Part shown: positions 34,983-44,225 of the stretch, piece after piece
Layout: each line of letters starts with the position of its first letter
Numbering within the stretch: the first letter of the stretch is position 1
NCBI GenBank assembly: GCA_934365945.1
Contig: CAKRNE010000011.1
Coordinates: forward strand, 1 to 64,000
Source of the DNA: an uncultured Agathobacter sp.
Lineage (GTDB): Bacteria > Bacillota > Clostridia > Lachnospirales > Lachnospiraceae
Reading direction: 5' to 3'
DNA length: 64,000 nt
Translations under genes and position numbers: made by a program
Notes under the pieces: model-generated
What the model was told of the DNA's origin: nothing
The model's database searches: none
What the model saw: only the letters and a program-made list of their open reading frames with translations

Positions 34983-35011
34983 AATATACCAAGCATTTTT
35001 CCAAAAATCAA
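34983..35011 (-). promoter_or_regulatory. Promoter of rnpB
   Basis: On the minus strand TTGATT (35006-35011), 17-base spacer, TATATT (34983-34988), ending ten bases before the RNA 5' end. Positions 35012-35204 hold no gene; a possible TTGACA at about 35164 may belong to the next plus-strand gene. Confidence 0.75.
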
Positions 35012-35204
35012 GCCCTTTTGCCAACTTTAATAAACGAAATATAAAATGTTTCTTAAAAGACGATAGGTCTATTGACGGTTTTTATTTTCAATATTATCTT
35101 AATATTGTAAAGTCGAATTAAAATCTCAAAGTCCAATGTGTAGACAGTTTATGAGCTAAGAATTTGACAATAATATTATAGGAAATATAGGGCGAGGCGG
35201 CAAA

Positions 35205-35600
35205 ATGAGAGAAAAATTTATCAGATTTATGAATGGAAGAAACGGGATGGATGAGCTGGCCAGGGCTGAGTCATGGGTAGTAATGATATTGCTTGTGGTT
35301 TCAATATTTACAAGGTCAGCGATACTTGATATACTTGCAGTAGGATTGATGATACACATGTATTTTCGTGTATTTTCGAGAAACGTAAGCAAGCGTTATG
35401 CGGAGAATCAGAAGTTTTTGAATGCCAGGTATGAGTGGACAGTAAAAGAAGAACGCAGGAAAAAACGCTTTGCACAGAGGAAACAGTACAAGTTTTTCAA
35501 GTGTCCTATGTGCAAGCAGGAGGTCAGGGTGCCAAGAGGACATGGCAAGATTTGTATTACCTGTCCGAAGTGCCGTGAGCAGTTCGTGAGACGCAGCTAA
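35205..35600 (+). CDS. Small membrane protein with C-terminal zinc ribbon
   Basis: 131 residues. After a short polar start come two hydrophobic segments (about 21-36 and 41-54), a basic helix (EERRKKRFAQRKQYKF), and a zinc ribbon FKCPMCKQEVRVPRGHGK followed by CITCPKCREQF, giving two CxxC pairs. This resembles small Clostridial membrane/zinc-ribbon proteins of unknown role. The start follows GGGCGAGGCGGCAAA. It heads a three-gene group with DUF5685 and a J-domain protein. Confidence 0.75.
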   Translation: MREKFIRFMNGRNGMDELARAESWVVMILLVVSIFTRSAILDILAVGLMIHMYFRVFSRNVSKRYAENQKFLNARYEWTVKEERRKKRFAQRKQYKFFKCPMCKQEVRVPRGHGKICITCPKCREQFVRRS

Positions 35601-35654
35601 TATATAGTTACATGAAAATGTTTTTATCGGTACATAAGAACATGGAGAGAAGAA

Positions 35655-36506
35655 ATGTTTGGATATATAACCGTCAATAAGGACACCTTGTCCGAGGAAA
35701 ATAAAAAAATATATCAAAGCTACTACTGTGGGCTGTGCCAGACCATGAAGTCGCAGTATGGCAGGCGGGCACAGATGGCATTAAATTATGACATGACTTT
35801 TCTCATAGTGCTTCTGACAGGCCTGTACGAGCCAGATAGTGTGACGAGGGATGGATTTGTATGCAGCGTGCATCCCACAAAGAAGCGCACACTTCGCACA
35901 AATGAGATTACAGAGTATGCGGCAGCCATGAACATACTGCTTGCATACTACAATCTGATAGATGACTGGAAGGATGACAAGAGCCTGACAAAGAAGACAT
36001 ACGCAGAGATGCTGAAAAAGGACTTCGAGAAGGCAAAAAAAAGCTATCCGATACAGGCCAAGGCAATAGAGGGCTACATTGCAAGGCTTGCAGAGTGCGA
36101 GAGGAGCAATGATAGCAATATCGATACTGTGGCAGGGCTGACAGGGGAGATGCTCGGTACGATTTTTGCGTGGAAGCAGAATGAGTGGCAGAAGGATTTG
36201 AAGGAATTTGGCCGTTATATGGGCAAATTTATTTATATAATGGATGCGTATGAGGATATCGGGGATGATGTGAAAAAGAAGTCATATAATCCACTCATAC
36301 AGCTCATGGAGTGTTGCGGTAATGACAGCGAAAAATTTGACAGATCCTGTCGGCTCATGATGACATCTATGCTTTCAGAGGCTGCAAAAATATTTGAGAG
36401 GTTGCCAATTCTCTTGCATGCGGATATAATCAGAAATGTTCTATACTCCGGTGTGTGGAGCAAGTATGAGTATATTCAGATGAAGAAAAGGAAGAAACAT
36501 AAATGA
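35655..36506 (+). CDS. DUF5685 family protein
   Basis: 283 residues, all-helical in appearance. It begins [28 protein letters not shown], the typical opening of this Clostridial family, with the CGLC pair near residue 26. Acidic motifs NLIDDWKDD near 101 and DAYEDIGDD near 199 resemble the Asp-rich pairs of isoprenoid-synthase-like folds; this resemblance is only my inference. No membrane helix. It overlaps the J-domain gene by four bases (ATGA at 36503-36506). Confidence 0.75.
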   Translation: MFGYITVNKDTLSEENKKIYQSYYCGLCQTMKSQYGRRAQMALNYDMTFLIVLLTGLYEPDSVTRDGFVCSVHPTKKRTLRTNEITEYAAAMNILLAYYNLIDDWKDDKSLTKKTYAEMLKKDFEKAKKSYPIQAKAIEGYIARLAECERSNDSNIDTVAGLTGEMLGTIFAWKQNEWQKDLKEFGRYMGKFIYIMDAYEDIGDDVKKKSYNPLIQLMECCGNDSEKFDRSCRLMMTSMLSEAAKIFERLPILLHADIIRNVLYSGVWSKYEYIQMKKRKKHK

Positions 36507-37231
36507 TAGATCCATATCAGGTGCTCGGTGTCAGCCGCAGTGCAAGTGACGATGAAATAAAAAAGGCCTACAGAAGTCTCAGCAGAAAATATCATCCTGA
36601 TGCCAATATCAACAATCCTAACAAGGATCAGGCAGAGGAAAAGTTTAAGCAGGTGCAGCAGGCATATGACCAGATAATGAAGGAAAAGCAGTCCGGTGCA
36701 ACAGGTGCTTACGGAGCCGGTGGATATGGCAGTGCGGGAAGCAGCTCATATGGTGGCAGTTCCTATGGTGGAGCATATGGCAATGGACAGGGAAACGGTG
36801 ATCCATTTGGAGCCGGTGGACCATTTGGTGGCTTCTATGGCCGCTATACCTACAATAATGCAGGAAGCAGTGCACAGGATGACAATCCAAAGGTGCGGGC
36901 AGCAGGCAATTTCATCAGCAATGGTTACTATAATGAGGCACTGAAGGTGCTTGATGAGGTGCCGTTTGCTGAGAGGCGCGGCAGATGGTATTACTACAGT
37001 GCTGTCGCAAACCACAAGCTCGGCAACACAGCGACAGCCATAGAGCATATACAGCGTGCAGTATCGCTTGAACCAAACAACATGCAGTACCGCCAGTTTA
37101 TGCAGATACTTGAAAATGGCGGCTCGTGGTATTCGGATATGGGAGATATATACGGACGTCCTAGTGGCAGGGGCAGCGAGTGCTGCAGCCTGCTAGCCAC
37201 ATTCCTTTGCTGGCAGATGTTCTGCTGCTAG
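36503..37231 (+). CDS. J-domain protein with Gly-rich linker, TPR-like part and Cys-rich tail
   Basis: A 242-residue DnaJ-type co-chaperone. The J domain is residues 1-60, with the HPD motif in YHPDANINN that stimulates Hsp70 ATPase. A long Gly/Tyr/Ser-rich linker spans about 68-125, and a TPR-like helical pair lies at about 133-200. The unusual end [17 protein letters not shown] has five cysteines in hydrophobic context and might insert in or be tethered to the membrane. No zinc-finger domain, so not DnaJ itself. Coupled to DUF5685. Confidence 0.85.
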   Translation: MIDPYQVLGVSRSASDDEIKKAYRSLSRKYHPDANINNPNKDQAEEKFKQVQQAYDQIMKEKQSGATGAYGAGGYGSAGSSSYGGSSYGGAYGNGQGNGDPFGAGGPFGGFYGRYTYNNAGSSAQDDNPKVRAAGNFISNGYYNEALKVLDEVPFAERRGRWYYYSAVANHKLGNTATAIEHIQRAVSLEPNNMQYRQFMQILENGGSWYSDMGDIYGRPSGRGSECCSLLATFLCWQMFCC

Positions 37232-37329
37232 ATGTCAAGCTTTTCTGATGTTACAGATGGAAATTCATGCAAGTTATTGGGCTGGTTATTTGCAGAACGA
37301 TGGACTGGTATATTAATCTGTGCAATATT

Positions 37330-37420
37330 CTGAATAGTTACCTGAAAATAAGGGGATGTGAAAAAACTCGATTGAGTTTTTTACATCCCCTTTTATTTAT
37401 GGACATAAGTAACTATTCAG
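37330..37420. repeat. Inverted TAACTATTCAG-type repeats around a terminator
   Basis: CTGAATAGTTAC (37330-37341) and GTAACTATTCAG (37409-37420) are perfect inverted repeats that flank the hairpin at 37350-37393. The same 10-11-base word, with the ends reversed, bounds small elements at 43342-43402 and 57010-57075. Confidence 0.7.
37350..37397. terminator. Bidirectional terminator between convergent genes
   Basis: AAGGGGATGT..AAAAAACTC, loop, GAGTTTTTT..ACATCCCCTT then TTAT. It lies between the J-domain gene (plus) and the PH-domain gene (minus) and can serve both. Confidence 0.9.
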
Positions 37421-37465
37421 ATCCACACATATATGAGCAAAATCAGCTGCGCAGCAACGACTGTA

Positions 37466-37927
37466 TTATTCCATAGAATCCGGAATACCATCATGATCCA
37501 AATCTGCCATGTCTGCTCCGTGAGCACCGATATCCACAGTGTTTAAGGTGCGTCTTTTAAGTCTTGCGGCCTCAGACTGCTTGAGTAGATAGCTCTTTAT
37601 CTCGCGTGAATGCTTTACGTGAACAAGCTTAAGCTCAGGGTTTGTGACATCGCCTGTGTAGCAGACTATGGTGCCGAGCTTAAAAATGCGCTCCATCAGT
37701 GAGGTGGTGAGCTTTACATCAGCTACCTTGTACATGTAGCAGTCATCCTCTGTGGTGCTCAAGAGTCCGGACTCTACAGTGATAAAGGACGGTGTGATGG
37801 TATATTTTGTGAAGGTCCATGGCAGACCGAGAAACAGGAGTCTCTTTCTTTCCTTAAAGATTACGGCATCGTCATCATCGATGGCGCCTGCTGTGGTGTT
37901 TTTGATTTGTGATTCATTTACAGACAT
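37466..37927 (-). CDS. PH-like domain protein with C-terminal DxDxDG motif
   Basis: A 153-residue cytosolic protein. Residues 20-120 look like a bacterial PH domain (LPWTFTKYTITPSFITVESGLLSTTEDDCYMYKVADVKL), as in YdbS/YvbH-like proteins. The C-terminus ends with ADLDHDGIPDSME. DLDHDGIPD is a DxDxDGxxD calcium-binding loop of the thrombospondin type 3/dockerin kind, unexpected without a signal peptide. The start is preceded on its strand by AAAAGGAGAATAAT. The only protein gene on the minus strand that I accept with confidence. Confidence 0.75.
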   Translation of the reverse strand: MSVNESQIKNTTAGAIDDDDAVIFKERKRLLFLGLPWTFTKYTITPSFITVESGLLSTTEDDCYMYKVADVKLTTSLMERIFKLGTIVCYTGDVTNPELKLVHVKHSREIKSYLLKQSEAARLKRRTLNTVDIGAHGADMADLDHDGIPDSME

Positions 37928-38138
37928 ATTATTCTCCTTTTCATTTAAAAAATTTATGATTTACACTATCGTATAACTGTTTTTTTATGAAAGCTGTGTG
38001 TAGCTACTCATAGCATCATACTCATATTGTCAGAGGTAGAATTGTCACAATTGTATGAAAATTTCATTACAATTGCTAAGCGTTCAGAACAGTTATATTC
38101 TGACATATATTCTACAACAAAAAAGTGTAAAAGCCAAC

Positions 38139-38167
38139 TTGAATATTGCACTGAGATATTATATGAT
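38139..38167 (+). promoter_or_regulatory. Promoter of pyrBI
   Basis: TTGAAT (38139-38144), 17-base spacer, TATGAT (38162-38167), about 46 bases before pyrB. The short leader is A-rich and has no terminator hairpin or PyrR-type antiterminator that I can see. The 286 bases between the PH gene and pyrB hold nothing else clear. Confidence 0.55.
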
Positions 38168-38213
38168 AGAAAAAATGTAAAAAAAAGTTACGTGAAAAGA
38201 ATGGAGGCAAATT

Positions 38214-39134
38214 ATGCGTCACTTAATGAGTCCGTTGGATTTTTCTGTAGAAGAGTTGGACAAGCTTCTTGATCTTGCAAATGATATAGAGGCTCATCCT
38301 GAGAAATATGCACACAAGTGCGATGGAAAGAAGCTTGCAACATGTTTTTACGAGCCAAGCACGAGAACCAGGCTTAGCTTTGAGGCTGCCATGCTTAATC
38401 TGGGAGGCTCGGTGTTAGGCTTCCACAGTGCTGATTCGTCATCTGCGGCAAAGGGAGAGAGCGTTTCAGATACTATCAGGGTTATTTCATGCTATGCGGA
38501 TATCTGTGCCATGCGTCATCCTAAGGAGGGTGCACCGCTTGTAGCTTCAGAGAAATCACGTATTCCTGTAATCAATGCAGGCGATGGTGGTCATCAGCAT
38601 CCTACACAGACACTTGCTGATCTTCTTACAATCCGTTCCATCAAGGGCAGATTGAATAATATCACAATCGGCTTTTGCGGAGATTTAAAGTTTGGACGTA
38701 CCGTGCATTCACTTATCAATGCACTTATCAGATATGACAATGTGAGGATTGTGCTTATCTCGCCTGAGGAGCTTAAGGTGCCTGACTATGTGCGCGATGA
38801 TGTGCTTCGTGCCAACAATATTGAGTTCAAGGAGGTAGAAAAGCTCGAGGATGCCATGGGAGAGCTTGATGTGCTCTACATGACACGTGTCCAGAAGGAG
38901 CGTTTCTTCAACGAGGAGGACTACGTGCGTCTGAAGGATTTCTACATTCTGACCAAGGAGAAGATGAATCTTGCAAAGGATGATATGATTGTACTTCATC
39001 CGCTCCCACGTGTGAATGAGATTTCTGTTGATGTGGATGATGACCCGAGAGCATGCTATTTCAGGCAGGCGCAGTATGCGGTTTATGTGCGTATGGCACT
39101 GATTCTGACACTGCTTGGACTGGCTGAGGACTAA
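38214..39134 (+). CDS. pyrB: Aspartate carbamoyltransferase, catalytic chain
   Basis: Condenses carbamoyl phosphate and aspartate in pyrimidine synthesis. The 306 residues contain the carbamoyl-phosphate motif [14 protein letters not shown] near 45, [13 protein letters not shown] (mobile Ser/Lys loop), [15 protein letters not shown] near 127, [10 protein letters not shown] near 223 and [10 protein letters not shown] near 262. The start has GGAGGCAAATT before it. It is followed 11 bases later by the regulatory chain, so the enzyme is the allosteric class B (E. coli-like) type. Confidence 0.96.
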   Translation: MRHLMSPLDFSVEELDKLLDLANDIEAHPEKYAHKCDGKKLATCFYEPSTRTRLSFEAAMLNLGGSVLGFHSADSSSAAKGESVSDTIRVISCYADICAMRHPKEGAPLVASEKSRIPVINAGDGGHQHPTQTLADLLTIRSIKGRLNNITIGFCGDLKFGRTVHSLINALIRYDNVRIVLISPEELKVPDYVRDDVLRANNIEFKEVEKLEDAMGELDVLYMTRVQKERFFNEEDYVRLKDFYILTKEKMNLAKDDMIVLHPLPRVNEISVDVDDDPRACYFRQAQYAVYVRMALILTLLGLAED

Positions 39135-39145
39135 AGGAGGATAAT

Positions 39146-39577
39146 ATGCTGAATATTAGTGGAATACATGAGGGCTTTGTGCTCGATCATATCAAGGCAG
39201 GTATGAGTCTTCAGATTTACAGGGATTTAAAGCTTGACAAGCTTGACTGCACGGTTGCAATCATAAAGAATGCAAAGAGCAGCAAGATGGGCAAGAAGGA
39301 TATCATCAAGGTTGAGTGCCCGATAGAGTCATTAGACCTCGATATCCTTGGATTTATCGACCACAACATCACCGTAAATGTGATAAAGGGTGACAAGATT
39401 GTGGACAAGATGGAGCTTAAGCTGCCTCATCAGGTGAAAAATGTCATCAAGTGCAAAAACCCAAGATGCATCACTTCAATTGAGCAGGAGCTTGACCAGA
39501 TTTTCGTGCTTTCCGATGAGAAAAACGAAGTTTACCGCTGCAAGTACTGCGAGGAGAAATACGAAGGAGTTAAATAG
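39146..39577 (+). CDS. pyrI: Aspartate carbamoyltransferase, regulatory chain
   Basis: A 143-residue chain that binds nucleotide effectors and joins catalytic trimers. The N-terminal allosteric domain (GFVLDHIKAGMSLQIY) is followed by a C-terminal zinc domain with cysteines in CKNPRCI and YRCKYCEEKY, the four ligands. The start follows AAAGGAGGATAAT. Paired with pyrB and expected to make the dodecamer. Confidence 0.95.
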   Translation: MLNISGIHEGFVLDHIKAGMSLQIYRDLKLDKLDCTVAIIKNAKSSKMGKKDIIKVECPIESLDLDILGFIDHNITVNVIKGDKIVDKMELKLPHQVKNVIKCKNPRCITSIEQELDQIFVLSDEKNEVYRCKYCEEKYEGVK

Positions 39578-39585
39578 TATCAGTT

Positions 39586-41847
39586 ATGTATGCCAACGTG
39601 ATTGTGGATATATCCCACGAAAAACTGGATAAGACATTTCAGTACAGCATCCCGGATGAGCTTTTATGTGACATCCGCCCGGGTGTGTGCGTGGATATTC
39701 CATTTGGCAGCCGCACTATCACCGGCTATGTGATTGAGGTCACGGATGAGCCTGAGTATGACCCGGCAAGGACAAAGCCTCTTATCGGGATAAAGGCAAA
39801 CTCTGTGGCTGTGGAAGCAAAGCTCATAGCGCTTGCGGCATGGATACGGCGCAACTACGGCTCTACCATGAATCAGGCGCTAAAGACTGTTATACCTGTA
39901 AAGAAGCAGGCTAAGGAGCAGGTGAGCCGCAGTATTGCACTGAAAATAGACAAGGTAAGGGCGAGGGCACAGTTGGCGCTTTGCGAGGCAAAAAAACAAA
40001 AGGCAAAGGCCAGGCTTTTTCGTGCCCTGATCGATGCTGATGAGGGTACAAGCCTGGAGTATTCGTTTGTGACAGGCAAGCTGTCTGTGTCGGCTGCCAC
40101 CATAAGGGCACTTGAGCAGAGCGGCTTTATCGAGGTCATCACACAGACCGGCTACAGAAATCCTGTGGAGCATATGAGTGTGGATACCTATGATAAGGTG
40201 CTGAATGCTGCGCAGCAGAGTGTGGTTGATGCGATAGAAGGTGATATTGCCTCTGGTATTAGAAATACGTATCTGATTAAGGGTGTCACCGGAAGCGGTA
40301 AGACAGAGGTATACATGGAGCTTATTGAACACTGTATACAGTCCGGGCGTCAGGCGATTGTGCTGATTCCCGAGATTGCACTTACTTACCAGACAGTGAT
40401 GCGTTTTTTTGCCAGATTTGGGAACAGGGTTTCGATAATCAATTCAAGACTTTCAAATGGTGAGCGTTATGACCAGTTTGAGAGAGCTAAAAATGGTGAT
40501 ATTGACATCATGATTGGCCCGCGGTCGGCGCTGTTCACACCTTTTTCAAATTTAGGACTTATCATAATAGATGAAGAGCACGAGAATTCATACAAGAGCG
40601 AGTCGGTGCCGCGCTATCATGCCAGAGAGGTGGCGATAGAGTACGCGCGTATGTCCGATGCTATTGTGGTGCTTGGCTCTGCAACACCGTCAGTGGACAG
40701 CTTTTACAAGGCAAAGACAGGTGTTTACAGGCTTTTGGAGCTTGATACGCGTGTGGACGACAGACCTCTTCCAAAGTGTGAGATTGTTGATTTGAGGCAG
40801 GAGCTTCGTGAGGGAAACCGCTCGATTCTTTCCACCAGGCTTCAGGAGCTCATGGAGGAGAGGCTTCTAAATGGCCAGCAGACCATGCTTTTTTTAAATA
40901 GAAGAGGCAAATCGGCATTTATGTCGTGCAGAGCGTGCGGTTTTGTGGTAAAATGTCCTCATTGCGATGTATCACTCAGTGAGCATAGCGGCGGAGTGAT
41001 GGTCTGTCACTACTGCGGCTACAGACAGCCGGTGCCGAAGGTGTGTCCGAGCTGTGGCTCAAAGTACATCAGCGGTTTTAAAGCCGGCACACAGAAGATA
41101 GAGGCGATGGTGGCAAAACGTTTTCCACAGGCGCGTATACTGCGCATGGATTATGACACCACGAGGGCAAAGGATTCGTATGAGAAGATACTGCAGGCGT
41201 TTTCCAATCATGAGGCCGATATACTTATCGGCACGCAGATGATTGTAAAGGGGCATGATTTTTCAAATGTCACGCTGGTTGGAGTGCTGGCAGCGGATAT
41301 GTCACTGCATGTGAATGATTTTCACGCGGCGGAGCGCACATTTGCTCTGCTGACCCAGGCGGCGGGGCGCGCTGGAAGAGGAAAGCTGCCCGGCAATGTG
41401 GTCATACAGACCTACGACCCTGACCACTACGCCATCCAGACTGCTAAAGAACAGGATTATGAGGCATTTTATGATAAGGAGATAGAGTACAGGAGGCTTA
41501 TGAACTATCCGCCTGTATGGAATATGCTTTTAATCCATGTTACATCACCTGATGAGAGTGAGTGCGGCATTGTGGCGCAGAGAGTGCACGATATAGCGGC
41601 ACAGATGATATCGCATATAGAGAAGAGTCAGAGCGCGGATGATAGGCATCAGATTCAGCTCATAGGCCCTGCGGATGCGACCATCGCAAAGGTAAATGAC
41701 ATATACCGCAAGGTGATTTACATGAAGACATCTGACTATGCAGCGCTCATTTTCGTAAAGGATGGCATAGAGCAGGCTGTGAAAGCGGATACGGCAATGA
41801 AAAATGCAAATATCTCATTTGATTTTAATCCGATGAGTGGATTTTGA
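39586..41847 (+). CDS. priA: Primosomal protein N' (replication restart helicase)
   Basis: Reloads the replisome at stalled forks. The 753 residues have the N-terminal 3'-DNA-binding domain (MYANVIVDISHEKLDKTFQY). The Walker A motif is KGVTGSGKTEVYME near residue 226 and the DEEH box is in LIIIDEEHENS near 327. A zinc-binding insert has eight cysteines (CRACGFVVKCPHC, CHYCGYRQPVPKVCPSCGS) at about 445-490, and helicase motif VI is AAGRAGRG near 597. It starts 8 bases after pyrI without a strong ribosome binding site, so may be coupled to it. Confidence 0.95.
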   Translation: MYANVIVDISHEKLDKTFQYSIPDELLCDIRPGVCVDIPFGSRTITGYVIEVTDEPEYDPARTKPLIGIKANSVAVEAKLIALAAWIRRNYGSTMNQALKTVIPVKKQAKEQVSRSIALKIDKVRARAQLALCEAKKQKAKARLFRALIDADEGTSLEYSFVTGKLSVSAATIRALEQSGFIEVITQTGYRNPVEHMSVDTYDKVLNAAQQSVVDAIEGDIASGIRNTYLIKGVTGSGKTEVYMELIEHCIQSGRQAIVLIPEIALTYQTVMRFFARFGNRVSIINSRLSNGERYDQFERAKNGDIDIMIGPRSALFTPFSNLGLIIIDEEHENSYKSESVPRYHAREVAIEYARMSDAIVVLGSATPSVDSFYKAKTGVYRLLELDTRVDDRPLPKCEIVDLRQELREGNRSILSTRLQELMEERLLNGQQTMLFLNRRGKSAFMSCRACGFVVKCPHCDVSLSEHSGGVMVCHYCGYRQPVPKVCPSCGSKYISGFKAGTQKIEAMVAKRFPQARILRMDYDTTRAKDSYEKILQAFSNHEADILIGTQMIVKGHDFSNVTLVGVLAADMSLHVNDFHAAERTFALLTQAAGRAGRGKLPGNVVIQTYDPDHYAIQTAKEQDYEAFYDKEIEYRRLMNYPPVWNMLLIHVTSPDESECGIVAQRVHDIAAQMISHIEKSQSADDRHQIQLIGPADATIAKVNDIYRKVIYMKTSDYAALIFVKDGIEQAVKADTAMKNANISFDFNPMSGF

Positions 41848-41868
41848 CAGATATAGAAGGAGGCAATT

Positions 41869-42345
41869 ATGGCACTTAGAACTATTAGAGTGGAGGGAGA
41901 CCCTGTACTTGGCAAGGTCTGCAGAGAGGTTACGGAGGTTACTCCAAAGATAGTAACACTTATTGATGATATGCTTGAGACCATGTATGAGGCAAATGGT
42001 GTGGGACTTGCTGCACCGCAGGTCGGCATACTTAAGAGAATCGTTGTTATCGATGTGGGCGAGGGTCCAATCGTGATGATCAATCCTGAAATTATCGAGT
42101 CTGACGGAGAGCAGACCGGCGATGAGGGCTGTCTTTCAGTGCCGGGAAAGGCCGGACAGGTGACACGCCCGAATCATGTAAAGGCCCGCTTCATGGGTGA
42201 GGATATGAATGAGTATGAGATAGAGGGAGAGGAGCTTTTGGCCAGATGCATCTGCCACGAGCTTGACCATCTCGACGGCCATCTCTATGTGGAGAAGGTT
42301 GAGGGAGCACTTCACGATGTGACATATGAGGATCCACAGGAGTAA
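41869..42345 (+). CDS. def: Peptide deformylase
   Basis: Removes the formyl group from nascent proteins. The 158 residues carry the three metal motifs: GVGLAAPQVG near 44, EGCLSVPG near 85 and HELDHLDG (HExxH type) near 130. The start has AGAAGGAGGCAATT. It forms the standard def-fmt pair with the next gene. Confidence 0.96.
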   Translation: MALRTIRVEGDPVLGKVCREVTEVTPKIVTLIDDMLETMYEANGVGLAAPQVGILKRIVVIDVGEGPIVMINPEIIESDGEQTGDEGCLSVPGKAGQVTRPNHVKARFMGEDMNEYEIEGEELLARCICHELDHLDGHLYVEKVEGALHDVTYEDPQE

Positions 42346-42400
42346 TTCTTAAGATGACATTTGTTATCCGGGCTTTTAAAAATATCTGGGAGGCAGTAAT

Positions 42401-43333
42401 ATGAGAGTAATTTTCATGGGAACACCGGATTTTTCGGTGGGAACACTTGAGGCAATTATAGAGGCAGGACACGAGGTGGCACTGGTTGTAACACAGCCGG
42501 ACAAGCCAAAGGGACGCGGCAAGGCAATGCAGTATACACCGGTCAAGGAGTGTGCACTTTCGCACGGCATTGAGGTATTCCAGCCGGTTAAAATAAGAGA
42601 GTCTGCCAATATAGAGTACCTCAGAAAGTTTAATGCAGATATAATAATTGTGGTGGCTTTTGGACAGATCCTGTCAAAGAGTATTCTTGATATGCCTCGT
42701 TACGGCTGTATCAATGTGCATGCTTCACTTCTGCCAAAGTACAGAGGTGCGGCGCCTATCCAGTGGGCTGTGATTAATGGTGACGAGTTTACAGGTGTCA
42801 CTACCATGAGGATGGATGAGGGTGTAGATACCGGCGATATGATTGCAAAGAGCACAGTCAGGCTCGCACCTGATGAGACCGGTGGCAGCCTGTTTGAAAA
42901 GCTCTCGGCAGAGGGAGCGAAGCTGTGTGTGGAGACCATGAAGATGATAGAGGATGGCACTGCAGAGTACACTCCTCAAAACAGTGAGGAAGCCACACAT
43001 ACATCAATGATCAGCAAGGAGCTTGGTTTTATCGACTGGACAAAGCCGGCTGTTGAGCTTGAGAGACTTATAAGGGGGCTCAATCCATGGCCGAGCGCAT
43101 ACACCCACCTAAACGGCAAGACCTTTAAGGTGTGGAGCGCAAAGGTGATTGAAGGCAGCGATGATTACGAGCCGGGCTGTATTTATCATATCGGTAAAAA
43201 TGATATGTATGTACAGACAGGAAAAGGAGCATTATCTTTAGTAGAGGTACAGCTTCAGGGCAAGAAGCGCATGGATACAGGCTCATTTTTGAGAGGCTGT
43301 CATGTGGAAGAGGGCTCATTCTTCACATTATAA
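42401..43333 (+). CDS. fmt: Methionyl-tRNA formyltransferase
   Basis: Formylates initiator Met-tRNA using 10-formyl-THF. 310 residues: FMGTPDFSVGTLEAII at the start, the active-site INVHASLLPKYRGAAPIQWAV segment near 107 (Asn/His), MDEGVDTGDMI (Asp) near 144, and the C-terminal OB-like domain (LNPWPSAYTHLNGKTFKVW). The start follows CTGGGAGGCAGTAAT. A small inverted-repeat element begins nine bases after its stop. Confidence 0.95.
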   Translation: MRVIFMGTPDFSVGTLEAIIEAGHEVALVVTQPDKPKGRGKAMQYTPVKECALSHGIEVFQPVKIRESANIEYLRKFNADIIIVVAFGQILSKSILDMPRYGCINVHASLLPKYRGAAPIQWAVINGDEFTGVTTMRMDEGVDTGDMIAKSTVRLAPDETGGSLFEKLSAEGAKLCVETMKMIEDGTAEYTPQNSEEATHTSMISKELGFIDWTKPAVELERLIRGLNPWPSAYTHLNGKTFKVWSAKVIEGSDDYEPGCIYHIGKNDMYVQTGKGALSLVEVQLQGKKRMDTGSFLRGCHVEEGSFFTL

Positions 43334-43341
43334 ATATTAGA

Positions 43342-43402
43342 TAACTATTCAGAAACACTGAGAACCAAAAAGCTGATGGGTTGGGGTGGTTATGAATAGT
43401 TA
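43342..43402. repeat. Small TAACTATTCAG element, copy A
   Basis: A 61-base segment with inverted ends TAACTATTCAG / TGAATAGTTA. It shares the internal word ACTGAGA with the element at 57010-57075. Located right after fmt and before the metallopeptidase gene. Confidence 0.65.
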
Positions 43403-43427
43403 CAATAAAAGCAAGGAGAGATGATAC

Positions 43428-44132
43428 ATGGGATATTATTACTGGGATCCGACATATATACTCGTTGTTATAGGTGCAGTGATATGTATGATTGCATCGG
43501 CAAGAGTTAAAGGTACATTTAATAAATACTCGCAGATAAGAAGCATGTCAGGCATGAATGGTGCACAGGTGGCTCAGAGAGTGCTACAGGCGGCAGGCAT
43601 ATATGATGTGCAGGTGCGTCATGTGTCAGGTAGTCTGACAGACCACTACGATCCACGCACCAAAACAGTGAATTTATCTGATCCTGTGTACAATGCCACA
43701 TCTGTTGCAGCGCTTGGCGTAGCTGCCCACGAGTGCGGACACGCTATACAGCATGCGAAAAGCTATGCACCTCTTTCAATCAGAAGTGCACTTGTTCCTA
43801 TAGCTAATTTTGGCTCCATGCTCGCATGGCCTGTTATACTTATCGGCCTGTTCTTTAATACACGCTCGTCAGGGCTTATTATTGATATAGGTATAATACT
43901 GTTTTCGGCAGCAGTGCTTTTTCAGCTTGTGACTCTTCCTGTAGAGTTTGATGCTTCAAGACGTGCACTTGTCATGCTTCGTACACAGGGCATACTTGCA
44001 GATGACGAGCTTAAGTACACGAGAAGGGTGCTCAAATCAGCGGCACTTACCTATGTGGCCAGTGCGGCAGCTGCTATTTTACAGCTTCTTCGTATCATAC
44101 TTATCACAAACGGACGCAGGCGTGACGACTGA
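43428..44132 (+). CDS. Membrane zinc metallopeptidase, YugP-like
   Basis: A 234-residue membrane protein of the DUF/zn_peptidase_2 (YugP) family. An N-terminal helix (ILVVIGAVICMIASARV) comes first, HECGHAIQHA (HExxH zinc site) is near residue 103, then two or three more helices (FGSMLAWPVILIGLFF, LIIDIGIILFSAAVLFQLV) and a last one near 210. The downstream EFDASRRAL motif supplies the third ligand in relatives. Substrate unknown. Ribosome binding site AAGGAGAGATGATAC. Commonly found in this position between fmt and rsmB in Clostridia. Confidence 0.88.
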   Translation: MGYYYWDPTYILVVIGAVICMIASARVKGTFNKYSQIRSMSGMNGAQVAQRVLQAAGIYDVQVRHVSGSLTDHYDPRTKTVNLSDPVYNATSVAALGVAAHECGHAIQHAKSYAPLSIRSALVPIANFGSMLAWPVILIGLFFNTRSSGLIIDIGIILFSAAVLFQLVTLPVEFDASRRALVMLRTQGILADDELKYTRRVLKSAALTYVASAAAAILQLLRIILITNGRRRDD

Positions 44133-44225
44133 TATTGTTTTAGCTGCTGCTTGAAGCAGGACAGCAAGGTAAGGCAATATAAATTGAATAAATAAGTTGA
44201 GAAAATTAAATGCAGATTAAACTAT

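Noticed and set aside
38027..38272. 81-codon frame running into pyrB
   Set aside because: It starts at TTG without a ribosome binding site, spans the pyrB promoter and overlaps the true pyrB start.
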